Origin: AB-137-C09 sp964645625
Lineage (GTDB): Bacteria > Pseudomonadota > Zetaproteobacteria > Mariprofundales > Mariprofundaceae
Direction of reading: 5' to 3'
Length of the DNA stretch: 64,000 nucleotides
Assembly (NCBI GenBank): GCA_964645625.1
Contig: CAZYAI010000004.1
Location: 42,077 to 106,076, forward strand
A program made the translations under genes and the position numbers. Positions 18,672 through 28,133 of this stretch are shown piece by piece. The number at the start of each line of letters is the position of its first letter. Positions within the stretch are counted from its first letter, which is position 1. A model generated the notes under the pieces. It made no database searches. It saw nothing but the letters and a program-made list of their open reading frames with translations, and was not told where the DNA came from.

Positions 18672-19382
18672 TTAATTCTTCACAGCAATGCAGTGCCAAC
18701 CAAAACAAGCTAAATCATCTGCTTGCCGCCCCCGCCCTCGCAACAAAAAATAAAGGACACTAAATCCTGATATCAGATAAGCTAAAGGCCAACACCAGTC
18801 ACCATATTGCCGCGCCATAGATGGCAACCTTAAAGTTTCTTGCTTAGCGATAGAAAACCAATCACCATTAGGAATTAGTTTTTGAATCTCAAAATTTCGA
18901 AGAGGAAGGTGGTACTCATACCAATAGCGACTAAACCCCGATGCGTAATGATAAGGAGCAAAATGCACAAACGAAGCAAATGGAGCTGTAATAATTAACC
19001 TCCCTCCAGGTTTCAACAATCGGCAAAACTCATCAAGTGCAGCCAATGCATCTGGCAAATGCTCAAATACCTCACTGCACAAAATAACATCAAAAGAAGC
19101 TTCTGGTTCAGGAATATTTACAATATCACAAACAATATCAATATTACTGGTGTCCCATACACCTGTTTGCAACCCCTGCTCATCGCCTATTCCCTCATAC
19201 TGACAAAAGTCTTGAGATATATATTGCAAATGCGAGCATAGTGGCTTATTACGCAACTGACCTGCCCCAGCATCAAGTAATCTCAAACCAGCAGGCAATG
19301 CAGCTAATGTTTCTGCTAGCCACTGATTTCGACTCTCCTCATTATGATTAACTCCAATCATTCTGCGTATAACTGCTTTCAA
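18672..19382 (-). CDS. Class I SAM-dependent methyltransferase
   Basis: A methyltransferase of about 236 residues with RLLDAGAGQLRNK (motif I), an FDVILCSEVFEHLPD segment and LLKPGGRLIITAPF. The C-terminal ~60 residues include a hydrophobic stretch, PLAYLISGFSVLYFLL, that may be a membrane anchor. The start is uncertain. A TTG at 19382 has GAGG upstream, an ATG at 19361 is possible, and a GTG at 19421 would overlap the upstream gene by 29 bases. Confidence 0.78.
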   Translation of the reverse strand: MKAVIRRMIGVNHNEESRNQWLAETLAALPAGLRLLDAGAGQLRNKPLCSHLQYISQDFCQYEGIGDEQGLQTGVWDTSNIDIVCDIVNIPEPEASFDVILCSEVFEHLPDALAALDEFCRLLKPGGRLIITAPFASFVHFAPYHYASGFSRYWYEYHLPLRNFEIQKLIPNGDWFSIAKQETLRLPSMARQYGDWCWPLAYLISGFSVLYFLLRGRGRQADDLACFGWHCIAVKN

Positions 19383-19392
19383 AAACTCAACC

Positions 19393-20169
19393 TCACTGCT
19401 TAATAAAAGTAAAAACACCAAGAGCGTAACGATTTTTCCCCAACCTTGCTATTTCAAGCGCAATATCATTAGCCTCTTGCAATACTCCACCAAGTTGCAC
19501 TGAAGAAAAGCTCTTCAAGAGCAGCCCTTGTTCCGCAGCTAATTGAACAAGCTTTTGTGGATCAAAAACACGCTGGCCATTAAACTCTACTCGTTCTAGA
19601 CCTATTGGTGAGGATAAATAAAATACTCCACCAGGTTTTAGAATTTTCACCATATTATGTAAACCTATAATATGCCCTTCAGGATTAATAGGGTCACCAT
19701 AGCGTCCTAACCCAAAATGCTCCAATGCGTGCAAACAGGATAACGAATCACAATAACTCTCGGGCACATCAATTGGATTCATTAAATCAGCCTGACGAAA
19801 AACCATACCTGGAACATTTGACGTTATAGGGCGTATGTCAAATATCTCAATTTCACGAAAACTTGCCACATGCGCGGCAAAACCATCGACTCTAGATCCA
19901 ATATCAACATGTCTGTTAGGGTTGGTGCTAAAAACCTGCTGGGCAACATAAAGATCTTGCCAAAAGTATTCACCACTGGCTGTACCACCTTCCTCACACC
20001 AATCATGCAAACAAGGAAAAAATGTCACCTTACCAGAATAATTTTTACGAAAAGAAAACCAATCATTAACATAACGTGGAATCCCTAATAAAGATTGAAT
20101 AAAACGTCTCGCATCCAAACCAAATTGAGCACTCATCAACCAATATATCTTTTTTAAGAGATTAAACAC
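19393..20169 (-). CDS. DUF268 / methyltransferase-like protein
   Basis: A 258-residue protein with VDIGSRVDGFAAHVASF as a SAM-motif-I-like segment, then SLSCLHALEHFGLGRYGDP and MVKILKPGGVFYLSSPIG. This pattern is that of the DUF268 family found in glycan clusters, related to SAM methyltransferases. The enzymatic role is unproven. Its start overlaps the flippase stop by 8 bases. Confidence 0.75.
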   Translation of the reverse strand: MFNLLKKIYWLMSAQFGLDARRFIQSLLGIPRYVNDWFSFRKNYSGKVTFFPCLHDWCEEGGTASGEYFWQDLYVAQQVFSTNPNRHVDIGSRVDGFAAHVASFREIEIFDIRPITSNVPGMVFRQADLMNPIDVPESYCDSLSCLHALEHFGLGRYGDPINPEGHIIGLHNMVKILKPGGVFYLSSPIGLERVEFNGQRVFDPQKLVQLAAEQGLLLKSFSSVQLGGVLQEANDIALEIARLGKNRYALGVFTFIKQ

Positions 20170-21436
20170 TTTTACCTCGCCTTAGCCATTCTAGGCTCAA
20201 ACTAAAGCCAATCAAATTTATAACTATCCAACCAAAAGCCGCGCCAATCACACCTTGCCACAAAACTAAAAATGGTATTAACAACAAAGAGAGTACCAAT
20301 GAGATTGCATTAACCATCAATATCCGCTTAACATTTTCATATACAACCCAATAAATATAGCCCACATTGTAAATCGCATTCAATGCTGTTCCAACTAACA
20401 ACATTGATAACAGAGGAAAAACAGATTCTACGGCATTTATATTACCAAGCCATAAACTAAGAGCCCAGTGACCGCCAAGAAAAAAAGAAACTCCTGCAAC
20501 CGTAACAATAAACACAATAGATTTAAGCAACTTAAAGCTTAATGCTCTAAGTGCCTCAATATCTTCATTTAATTGAATAGCTCGAGGCAACACTACCTGC
20601 ACTAGCGGATAAATCATCTGCAACGAGCCTGCAGCAACAGTTGCAGCGATAACATAATAACCAAATTGATCAATTGGTACCATTCTGCTAAGAATAATTT
20701 TATCCATCTGTACGGTAAGTGCCCCCAGCCAAGTTGCTGCCGACATCCCCGCCACAAAGAACCAAGCAGACTTCAACACTGATAAAGACCATACGACATC
20801 GCATCGTTTTATAGACAAACTTCCCCATGCGTAATACCCACGCACCAAAGTTTCTAGCAAACCAACCACACAATGCCAAGCTAAATAAACAAACAAGAAT
20901 GGCCACTTCATCATAAGTAGCACTGCTCCAAAATGACGCAATATACAAAACACCGATATGATAATATTCAGTGAAGTATGCTTCTGAGAGCTCACCAACA
21001 TACTACGATAAATTGAACCTGGAAATTGTACTGCAAATAAAACAGCAGCACCAAGCACCGCTTGTTCTCCTAATAAGACAGGAAGATCACCAAGATTTAA
21101 CCAGTGAACAGCAATAAACTTAGCAAACAATGCTGTAAGCAATGAGGCAATCAAAGCAAAACCCCAATAAATACGCTCAAAACTAAAAAGGAAACTTGCT
21201 GCCTTGCGCTCTCCAACGCCTTTCAACCCAAGCCGTTGACTAATTCCTCTAATCATAGCCTGGCTCATACCTGCATCAATAAGCCCCAGTATCGCTTGCA
21301 ACATAATGACAAAACTGATCAAGCCAAACTGCTCTGCACCAAGAAAATCTAAATACCAAGGCAACGCAAGAATCGGGATAGTGGAGGCGATTATCGTTCC
21401 TCCATAATTGGCTAAAATATTGAGCCTAACCGTCAT
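20162..21436 (-). CDS. wzx: Wzx-type oligosaccharide flippase
   Basis: A 424-residue integral membrane protein with about 12 predicted transmembrane helices and the MATE/polysaccharide-exporter opening RLNILANYGGTIIASTIPILALPWYLDFLGAEQFGL. It should flip undecaprenol-linked repeat units to the periplasm. It is the first gene of the minus-strand cluster. No Wzy polymerase, chain-length regulator or priming transferase appears in the window, so the export pathway is completed elsewhere. Confidence 0.85.
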   Translation of the reverse strand: MTVRLNILANYGGTIIASTIPILALPWYLDFLGAEQFGLISFVIMLQAILGLIDAGMSQAMIRGISQRLGLKGVGERKAASFLFSFERIYWGFALIASLLTALFAKFIAVHWLNLGDLPVLLGEQAVLGAAVLFAVQFPGSIYRSMLVSSQKHTSLNIIISVFCILRHFGAVLLMMKWPFLFVYLAWHCVVGLLETLVRGYYAWGSLSIKRCDVVWSLSVLKSAWFFVAGMSAATWLGALTVQMDKIILSRMVPIDQFGYYVIAATVAAGSLQMIYPLVQVVLPRAIQLNEDIEALRALSFKLLKSIVFIVTVAGVSFFLGGHWALSLWLGNINAVESVFPLLSMLLVGTALNAIYNVGYIYWVVYENVKRILMVNAISLVLSLLLIPFLVLWQGVIGAAFGWIVINLIGFSLSLEWLRRGKSV

Positions 21437-22409
21437 TATATTACTCTACCTTCCAAAAAACAGTAAAAATAATTTCTGTTTATAACGGATTCTGTTGGTG
21501 TAACTTCTCATTAGTTGCAGATAAATACGTCTTGTACGAGAGCAGGATTGTGTAAATATAAGGGTTCCTAGACTTTTAACCTTGATTCTACCTGTGACTA
21601 ATGAGAAGTTAGCTGTTGGTTATATAACCCATTGATATAAATAAAAGTATTCATAAACATGGCGACTCTGACATATACCGATCAAGCACGGTATGTTTAC
21701 ATTCTACTCTTTTATGCTGCCAAATGACTTAAAAACATTGAAATTACTGCCAACAGAATCCGTTACAACCAGAAATATTGACCCTAACCTCGCTTACCAC
21801 CAACCTACAAGGTAACAACTGCATACTATTTCGCAGCAAGCTCGTTGTCATACGCGTCAAGGTTTAATACTTTAGTGGCAACTGCTAATGTATTTCTCAC
21901 ACTTCTACATCCAACAAAAACAAATCAAAAAATTAATTAACCCTTATCTTCTCATACCAAAGCTAGTATGATGCACAATACGGTTACGTAAACCAATGAT
22001 TTCATTCCACGCTGATAATGCAGCACAGCATGAAGTACAACGGATTTATAGCTAGCAATGCGTGCTGTTTCTGCTTGATAAATATCAAACTTCATAAGTA
22101 TCCGACCAATAAAAATCTTCCAAATCACGCCATGTATGCACAAGAGCTTTAGCTAAGTCACGTCGCAGCTTCTCAATTTGTCCAACACGTTGCATCCACG
22201 TCATATAATATGCCAAGCAACAGCAATATCCCAACCACTCGCTACAGATGCATTACCACTCACTCTGCTACCAATCAACAAATCGATACGGCAAAAAACA
22301 CCTTCACACTTAGACAAGTGCTTTTTGATGTTATTCAAGCTTTGATCCAACGCAGCCATGCCTTGATGGGCATCAGAGGAATTATCGTCATCAACCAACC
22401 GCTCCATAC
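21437..22409. other. Decayed AT-rich region upstream of the polysaccharide cluster
   Basis: This region holds no intact gene. It probably contains the promoter of the cluster. It carries two nested inverted repeats (21,483-21,765), a degenerate piece of the structured intergenic repeat near 21,843 (CGTTGTCATACGCGTCAA) and the wrecked remains of nucleotidyltransferase genes. Confidence 0.7.
21483..21765. repeat. Nested inverted repeats, MITE-like
   Basis: The outer arms TAACGGATTCTGTTGG (21,483-21,498) and CCAACAGAATCCGTTA (21,750-21,765) are perfect 16-bp inverted repeats. Inside, TAACTTCTCATTAGT (21,501-21,515) is perfectly inverted at 21,597-21,611. No transposase frame lies between. This looks like a non-autonomous element, possibly one inserted in another. 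Confidence 0.6.
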
Positions 22410-22413
22410 TCAT
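22100..22413 (-). pseudogene. Nucleotidyltransferase (MntA-like) remnant, frameshifted
   Basis: The frame from ATG 22413 reads LDQSLNNIKKHLSK then LIGSRVSGNASVASGWDIAVAW, a nucleotidyltransferase GS-x10-D-x-D-like motif in which the first catalytic Asp is Gly. A stop follows. The protein continues in another frame as TWMQRVGQIEKLRRDLAKAL. The loss of the Asp and the frameshift mark it as dead. Family assignment is from the motif only. Confidence 0.6.
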
Positions 22414-22699
22414 AGCATAACCCCATCACGTTCTGCCTCTTCATCAATCACTTGACGCACTGAGTTAGGGGTACGTAATATCACATCTACTTGGCGACCA
22501 TCTAAGATTCGTTCTAAGCGCACGGCTAACATAGCTGCTGTAAAAGCCGTATTTACTGGCACTTGATCAACAAACCTACATCACCACCACGTTTGTCATC
22601 ATCAAGGCGCGAGCCAAATAATAGTACGCTTGCGCTATCACCTAAAACTTTGGCAACCGTGTCTTTTATCGATTGACGCTGCTCAGCGGATAAACGCAC
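22410..22699 (-). pseudogene. MntA-type nucleotidyltransferase antitoxin remnant, frameshifted
   Basis: From about 22699 the frame reads RLSAEQRQSIKDTVAKVLG then LLFGSRLDDDKRGGDV, the canonical GS-x10-D nucleotidyltransferase motif, and then breaks at about 22,580. The rest continues in another frame (VDQVPVNTAFTAAMLAVRLE, then DGRQVDVILRTPNSV) to a stop at 22,410. Intact relatives are antitoxins that AMPylate HEPN toxins. A small deletion just after the first catalytic Asp has destroyed this one. It begins 5 bases after the ROK kinase stop. Confidence 0.7.
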
Positions 22700-22703
22700 A
22701 CAT

Positions 22704-23612
22704 TCACCCCAAACCCATCGCCATGCTGGCTGCGCCTAGGATGCCGCCTTGGTCTTCCAGATTGGACATAACAATACTGGTTTTCTCGCGTTGTGGCGGA
22801 ATCACGTGCTGCTCCACCGCTTCTATAATCGCAGGATGCAACAACACCCACGCTCCCGTCACACCGCCACTGATCGTGATGTGACGCATATCCAGCAACT
22901 TCACAACTTCTGCAATAGCCCTGCCAATAGCATGACCTGCTTGCTTAAACACGGCTTCTGCATCGGGCGCACCCTGACAAGCTTGCTGGTAGATTTCAAA
23001 GGCGGATAGTGATTCACCACGTGCTTGCTGATACATACGGCTGATGGCAGTAGCGGAGGCATAGGCTTCGACACAGCCCTGTTTACCGCATGGGCACACA
23101 TGCGCATCTCGTGTAGTATCAATGCACAAATGACCAAACTCACACGCCATACCGCCTTCGCCATAGAGCGGACGACCATTCATAATGAGCCCGCCACCAA
23201 CACCCGTACCTAGGGTGATGTGTAGCACACTGTCCAAAGCTTTGGCCGCTCCGAAGTGGAACTCACCCAAAGCAGCGCACAAGGCATCGTTTTGTACCTG
23301 CACATCGCAAGTTAAACGCTGCGCTAAGATCTCAGCTAATGGTACTTCGTTAAGTGCAGGAAGATTAGGCGATGCTGCCAATACACCTGTTTGACCGTGA
23401 AAAAAGCCAGGGAAGCCCATACCGATGGATGCCGCTTGACTGGCTAAAGGTTGCAGGCATTGCACCAAAGTTTCAATGATTTGCTCGGCACTATGACCAC
23501 ATGCAGCAAGATTCAGGTTTTCACGCTGCTGCGCTACAATATCACCAGCGGGGGTAATCAATGCCATGCGGATATTCGTACCCCCAACATCCACCCCTAA
23601 AACAGGCTTCAT
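22704..23612 (-). CDS. glk: ROK family glucokinase
   Basis: A ~302-residue ROK kinase. It has the phosphate motif GVDVGGTNIR at the N terminus, LGTGVGGGLI, and the zinc site with a His in EFGHLCID followed by CPCGKQGCVEAYAS. ROK kinases phosphorylate glucose, fructose or ManNAc. Coupling to glycogen synthase (ATGA overlap) favours glucose. The ATG at 23612 gives a normal N terminus. Confidence 0.85.
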   Translation of the reverse strand: MKPVLGVDVGGTNIRMALITPAGDIVAQQRENLNLAACGHSAEQIIETLVQCLQPLASQAASIGMGFPGFFHGQTGVLAASPNLPALNEVPLAEILAQRLTCDVQVQNDALCAALGEFHFGAAKALDSVLHITLGTGVGGGLIMNGRPLYGEGGMACEFGHLCIDTTRDAHVCPCGKQGCVEAYASATAISRMYQQARGESLSAFEIYQQACQGAPDAEAVFKQAGHAIGRAIAEVVKLLDMRHITISGGVTGAWVLLHPAIIEAVEQHVIPPQREKTSIVMSNLEDQGGILGAASMAMGLG

Positions 23613-25054
23613 GAAGCTAAACGCTGGTACAGCTCGGCATAACTGCATGCTGAAGCCGTCCATGAACTATCACGGCGCACGGCATTACCACGAATACGCG
23701 ACCACACACGTGGTTTACGGTACAACTCAACTGCTTGAGCTACTGCCTCATTCAAAGCAACGGCGGTTGCATCATCAAAGGCAACACCGCAAGCTGTACC
23801 CTTATGATCGTTATAATCCACAACTGTATCCACCAAACCACCAGTACGGCGTACTACGGGTACAGTAGCGTAACGCATAGCCAGTAACTGCCCTAAGCCG
23901 CAAGGCTCAAAACGTGAAGGCATGAGGAAAATATCACCACCTGCATAAATTTGCCGTGCCAAAGTATCACTAAAGCCACAATGGAAAAACACCTGTTGTG
24001 GATGTGCAGCAGCGGCGGCATGCAAACGCGTTTCTAACCAGTGGTCGCCTGAACCCAAAACAACAATCTGCCAACCTTTAGCCACCCAAGCATCAAGATT
24101 CTCAACGATAAGATCAATACCCTTTTGCTCAGCCAAACGCGAAATCAGCGTTAATACAGGCACATCGTCACGCGCATCAAAATCGCAATGCGCTTGCAAT
24201 GCCTGTTTACAGGCTTTTTTCCCTGCCATTTTACCATGACCGTAAGGCACACTTAATGCCGCATCATGCGCGGGATCATGCAGCGCAAGGTCTAAACCAT
24301 TGACCACACCTTGCAGTTTCTCTCGATGTATGTGTAAAAAGCCTTCGAGTTGGCAGCCATATTCAGGGGTTAAAATTTCTTTAGCGTATTGCGGGCTAAC
24401 CGTGGTGATTTCATCCGCAGCAAAGATTCCTGCTTTCATGCAGTTAACCTGACCATGAAACTCATAGCCTTCTGGCTGAAAATCCCACTCAGGAAGCCCC
24501 AAACGCGCCACCCACTCAGCACCAAACACCCCCTGATACGCCAAGTTATGAATGGTGTACACGGTGCGCGCAGCAGCGATTTGTGGTAGATGTTGGTATT
24601 GAATCTTAAGCAAGAGAGGAATCAAGCCTGTTTGCCAATCATGGCAATGAATGATGTCCACACGCTCATAGATGCGCGCCGCTGCTTCTAAGGCGACACG
24701 ATCAAAAAAGACGAAACGCAAGAGGTTGTCAGCATAGGCATCGCCAGCAGGACCATACAAACCTTCACGGTCAAACAGATCATCTTGCTCCACCAGCACA
24801 ACGGGCAAACCATCCACCTCGCAGCGATGCAATGGTGCATGACGGGTTTGCCCATCAATCCACATTTCCACACTGATGCCCAAAGGCGAAACAGGCAAAC
24901 CAGCACTATGAATCATGCTGCGATAATAAGGAAGAATAACGGTGACATCATGCCCCAACTGTTGCAAAGCGCGTGGCAGCGCACCTACAACATCTGCCAA
25001 GCCTCCCGTTTTTGCCAGAGGTGCAGCCTCAGATGCAACAAACACAATATTCAC
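23609..25054 (-). CDS. glgA: Glycogen synthase
   Basis: A 481-residue GT5 enzyme that extends alpha-1,4-glucan from ADP-glucose. It has the ADP-glucose-binding K15-T-G-G motif in SEAAPLAKTGGLADV, the central HCHDWQTGLIPLLLK, SRLAEQKGIDLI and a C-terminal MPSRFEPCGLGQL followed by RRTGGLVDTV. Full length. It is followed by the coupled ROK kinase. No glgC or glgB gene is in the window. Confidence 0.95.
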   Translation of the reverse strand: MNIVFVASEAAPLAKTGGLADVVGALPRALQQLGHDVTVILPYYRSMIHSAGLPVSPLGISVEMWIDGQTRHAPLHRCEVDGLPVVLVEQDDLFDREGLYGPAGDAYADNLLRFVFFDRVALEAAARIYERVDIIHCHDWQTGLIPLLLKIQYQHLPQIAAARTVYTIHNLAYQGVFGAEWVARLGLPEWDFQPEGYEFHGQVNCMKAGIFAADEITTVSPQYAKEILTPEYGCQLEGFLHIHREKLQGVVNGLDLALHDPAHDAALSVPYGHGKMAGKKACKQALQAHCDFDARDDVPVLTLISRLAEQKGIDLIVENLDAWVAKGWQIVVLGSGDHWLETRLHAAAAAHPQQVFFHCGFSDTLARQIYAGGDIFLMPSRFEPCGLGQLLAMRYATVPVVRRTGGLVDTVVDYNDHKGTACGVAFDDATAVALNEAVAQAVELYRKPRVWSRIRGNAVRRDSSWTASACSYAELYQRLAS

Positions 25055-25081
25055 ACAGTACTCCTACGACTTTTTGATTGC

Positions 25082-26200
25082 CTAACCAGCCATGCTTTGC
25101 AACAAGGTTCGCACACGCAACAGTGCTTGCACCAAGGCTTCACCATCTTCTATGGTGTGCTCGGCACCAAAGCTGACGCGAAGACTAGCACGCGCTAGCG
25201 CGGTCGGTACACCCATAGCACGCAAAACATGGGATGGTTCACGTTTACCAGAGGAACACGCCGAACCCGAAGCTACGGCAAAGCCTGCTAAATCCAACTG
25301 CATCAACAAGGTTTCGCCATCCATGCCTGGCACGCTAAACAAACTGGTGTTCGCCAGCCGTGCCACATCTTGACCATAAACCACCACATCTGGCATAGCA
25401 GCCAACAAGCGTTGCTCAAAATCATCACGCACTGCCGCGCAAGATGAAAAATCACATGCCGACAAGGCCGCTGCAAACGATGCTATACCTGCGATATTTT
25501 CGGTTCCCGAACGTCGCTTACGTTCTTGACCACCACCATGCATCCAAGCAGCCAAAGATGCGCCGCGCCGTTGAATCAATGCACCCGTGCCCTTCGCGCC
25601 GCCAATCTTATGTGCTGAACATGACACGAAGTGGGCACACAACGCATCCAAGGAACAATCCAGCTTGCCCAAGCCCTGCACGACATCCACATGAAACGGC
25701 ACACCCAAGGCTTGGCAATGCTCGCCCACCGTTGCAACCGACTGAATTACCCCACTTTCGTTATTGGCTAGCATGATACTCACCATCGCAGTATCGCTAT
25801 CAATCTGTGCACACACAGCTACAGGATCAATACAACCGTTAGCATCAACTGGCAACAGCGTTAAGGCGCGCTGCTGTGCTTGGCACAGTGCTTTTGCTGT
25901 ATTCAACACCGAAGGATGCTCAATAGCTGAAACCAGCAATGCCCCCTGCCGCTCTGCCAACACACCAGCCAAACACAGATTATTCGCTTCTGTACCGCCA
26001 GAGGTAAAGATAACGCCACTGCTTTCTACCCCAAAGTATGCCGCCAAGGCATCCCGTGCATCATCAAGCACGCGCCGCGCTTGGCGACCAGCCCAATGCA
26101 TACTCGAAGGATTACCAGGCAAACGCGCCGCCTGTTGCCAAGCTTCAATAGCAGATGCCAGCATCGGACTGCTGGCGTTATGATCAAGATACCTTTTCAA
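25082..26200 (-). CDS. Cysteine desulfurase, NifS/IscS family
   Basis: A 372-residue PLP-dependent aminotransferase-fold enzyme that takes sulfur from cysteine for Fe-S clusters and thio-cofactors. The PLP lysine is K198 in CSAHKIGG and the persulfide cysteine is C315 in SGSACSSGK. It lacks the longer C-terminal IscU-binding tail of IscS, and no iscU follows. It overlaps the IscR gene by 17 bases, so the two are co-expressed. Confidence 0.93.
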   Translation of the reverse strand: MKRYLDHNASSPMLASAIEAWQQAARLPGNPSSMHWAGRQARRVLDDARDALAAYFGVESSGVIFTSGGTEANNLCLAGVLAERQGALLVSAIEHPSVLNTAKALCQAQQRALTLLPVDANGCIDPVAVCAQIDSDTAMVSIMLANNESGVIQSVATVGEHCQALGVPFHVDVVQGLGKLDCSLDALCAHFVSCSAHKIGGAKGTGALIQRRGASLAAWMHGGGQERKRRSGTENIAGIASFAAALSACDFSSCAAVRDDFEQRLLAAMPDVVVYGQDVARLANTSLFSVPGMDGETLLMQLDLAGFAVASGSACSSGKREPSHVLRAMGVPTALARASLRVSFGAEHTIEDGEALVQALLRVRTLLQSMAG

Positions 26201-26693
26201 TGCTAATATCTGCCTTTTGCGCTGGCATATTTTCTTCCATATAATCGCTCAAATTACCCATATCCAATTGATCTAACACCACATTCTTATCCACGATTTG
26301 TTGCAAGGTGACTGCATCCATAAAGCACAAGATATAACCTTCTAAGGCGCGCCATAGCTGATGGGTATCACAACGGTTTCCACGATGGCAACCACGCGCC
26401 GCATTTTCACACATGGTAGCATGCATCGGCTCATTCACTGCTCGTACAATATCAGCGACCGTAATATCGGCTGCATCTTTATTGAGGAAGTAACCTCCGC
26501 CAGGTCCACGCACAGAGCGCACCAAACCATTTTCGCGCAAATTCCGAAATAATTGTTCAAGGTAGGACAATGAAATAAATTGACGCTCCGCTATTGAGGC
26601 CAAAGTAATCGGCTTACTATCATCTTTTTGACTATTCTTCCGCAAATCCACCATAGCCGAAACGGCATGCCTTCCACGACTTGTTAAACGCAT
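26184..26693 (-). CDS. iscR: Rrf2 family regulator IscR
   Basis: A 169-residue Rrf2 winged-helix regulator. The N terminus MRLTSRGRHAVSAMVDL is typical. The [2Fe-2S] ligands are C95, C102, C108 and H111, matching C92/C98/C104/H107 of E. coli IscR with one extra residue in the first spacing. It likely represses its own operon when holding a cluster. A Shine-Dalgarno GGAGG precedes the ATG. Confidence 0.92.
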   Translation of the reverse strand: MRLTSRGRHAVSAMVDLRKNSQKDDSKPITLASIAERQFISLSYLEQLFRNLRENGLVRSVRGPGGGYFLNKDAADITVADIVRAVNEPMHATMCENAARGCHRGNRCDTHQLWRALEGYILCFMDAVTLQQIVDKNVVLDQLDMGNLSDYMEENMPAQKADISIEKVS

Positions 26694-26724
26694 TCTCTAC
26701 CTCCATGGGCATGGCTATACAGTA

Positions 26725-26749
26725 ATAACCAAGCTTAATAATGGGGTAT
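26725..26749 (-). promoter_or_regulatory. Candidate IscR type 1 operator
   Basis: A 25-base imperfect palindrome, ATAACC ... GGGTAT, lies about 30 bases upstream of iscR. It agrees with roughly 18 of 25 positions of the published type 1 IscR consensus (ATASYY ... RRSTAT). The location fits autoregulation. The match was made by eye. Confidence 0.4.
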
Positions 26750-26804
26750 TATGGTATAAAGCCACAATAGCGTCAAGGCATTGATACAAATCAAGGCAAG
26801 CGGC

Positions 26805-28133
26805 TTACATCGACTCAGGACGAATAGACTTCATCAGACGTTCAATCTCATCATTAAACTCGGCATCACTCTTACGCATTTCATCCACCTTTCGGCAGGC
26901 ATATAAAATCGTCGTATGATCCCTACCACCAAAGGCCTCGCCAATTTCAGGCAGTGATTTTCGCGTTAACTCTTTACACAAAAACATTGCCACCTGACGC
27001 GGAAAGGCAACATTACGCGAACGACGGGATGACTTCATCTCCTTCAACTGAATAGCATAATAATCAGCGATTTTTTTCTGAATATCATCGACATCAATAA
27101 TCCGCTCAACCACGCGCAACTGTTCACGCAAAACATGCTTTGCCATCTCTAAAGAAATCTCTTTGCGCGTTAAGTGGGCATAAGCATTCAACCTAGTGAG
27201 CGCGCCTTCCAGTTCACGCACGTTGTTAGAAATCCGCGAAGCCAATAAATAAGCCACATCGCGATCCAGCTTAATGCCTGCCAATTCCGCTTTGTTATGC
27301 AAAATAGCCAAACGTGTCTCTAAATTCGGCGGTTGAATATCAGCAACCAAGCCCCAGTTAAAACGCGAACGCAAACGCTCTTCTAAATGCGCCATATTGT
27401 GAGGGCTGCGGTCAGAAACCAAAATAATCTGCTTATGCACCTCATGGAGCGCATTAAAGGTATGAAAAAACTCCTCTTGAGTACTGGTTTTGCCTTCAAT
27501 GAACTGCACATCATCAATAATGAGCACATCCACTTGACGGTAACGTTCTCGGAAGTCTTGAGTGGTGCGAGTACGAATAGATTCGATCAACTCGTTGGTG
27601 AACCGCTCGCCAGTACGGTAAGCGATACTATATTTTTTTGCTTCAATCAAGGTATTGGCAATCGCATGAATCAAATGGGTTTTACCCAGTCCTACACCAC
27701 CATGCACATACAAAGGATTGTAATTTTCACCTGGTTTCTCTGCCACTGCTTGACTGGCAGCAAACACAAACTCATTGCTAGAACCAACAACAAAGTTGGC
27801 AAACGTAAAGCGCGGATCGATATTACCATCCACCCTTCCCACTGACTCGGCAGCAGCCTGAGCACGAACGTTTTCCGCCGCTGCGTGAGCTTGTATCGAA
27901 TCATCAATATGATACTCAATGGATACTTGCGCACCCAACACCAAGTCCACTGCCTGACGCAGAACCACGCCACAATCGCGTTTCAACCCATCCAAAAAGA
28001 AACGACCAGGAGCCGTGATATGTAACTGATCACCATCAAGTGCAATACGCACAGGTTCGATCCAAGCATCATACTTTGCTTGATCTAATGTCGCCTTCAA
28101 ATGCTCTGCGACTTGTTGCCATTGTTTTTCCAT
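26805..28133 (-). CDS. dnaA: Chromosomal replication initiator DnaA
   Basis: A 442-residue AAA+ initiator: N-terminal domain I (residues 1-85), a short variable linker, an ATPase with GGVGLGKTHL (Walker A) and VLIIDDVQF (Walker B), and C-terminal DNA-binding domain IV with the signature GGRDHTTILYACRKV. It is full length. It is not followed by dnaN or recF, and no cluster of TTATCCACA boxes is seen nearby, so oriC is probably elsewhere. Confidence 0.96.
   Translation of the reverse strand: MEKQWQQVAEHLKATLDQAKYDAWIEPVRIALDGDQLHITAPGRFFLDGLKRDCGVVLRQAVDLVLGAQVSIEYHIDDSIQAHAAAENVRAQAAAESVGRVDGNIDPRFTFANFVVGSSNEFVFAASQAVAEKPGENYNPLYVHGGVGLGKTHLIHAIANTLIEAKKYSIAYRTGERFTNELIESIRTRTTQDFRERYRQVDVLIIDDVQFIEGKTSTQEEFFHTFNALHEVHKQIILVSDRSPHNMAHLEERLRSRFNWGLVADIQPPNLETRLAILHNKAELAGIKLDRDVAYLLASRISNNVRELEGALTRLNAYAHLTRKEISLEMAKHVLREQLRVVERIIDVDDIQKKIADYYAIQLKEMKSSRRSRNVAFPRQVAMFLCKELTRKSLPEIGEAFGGRDHTTILYACRKVDEMRKSDAEFNDEIERLMKSIRPESM

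Noticed and set aside
21952..22143. An intact 63-residue membrane protein
   Set aside because: It lies in a decayed region, its frame continues from wrecked nucleotidyltransferase sequence, and no ribosome-binding site is apparent.
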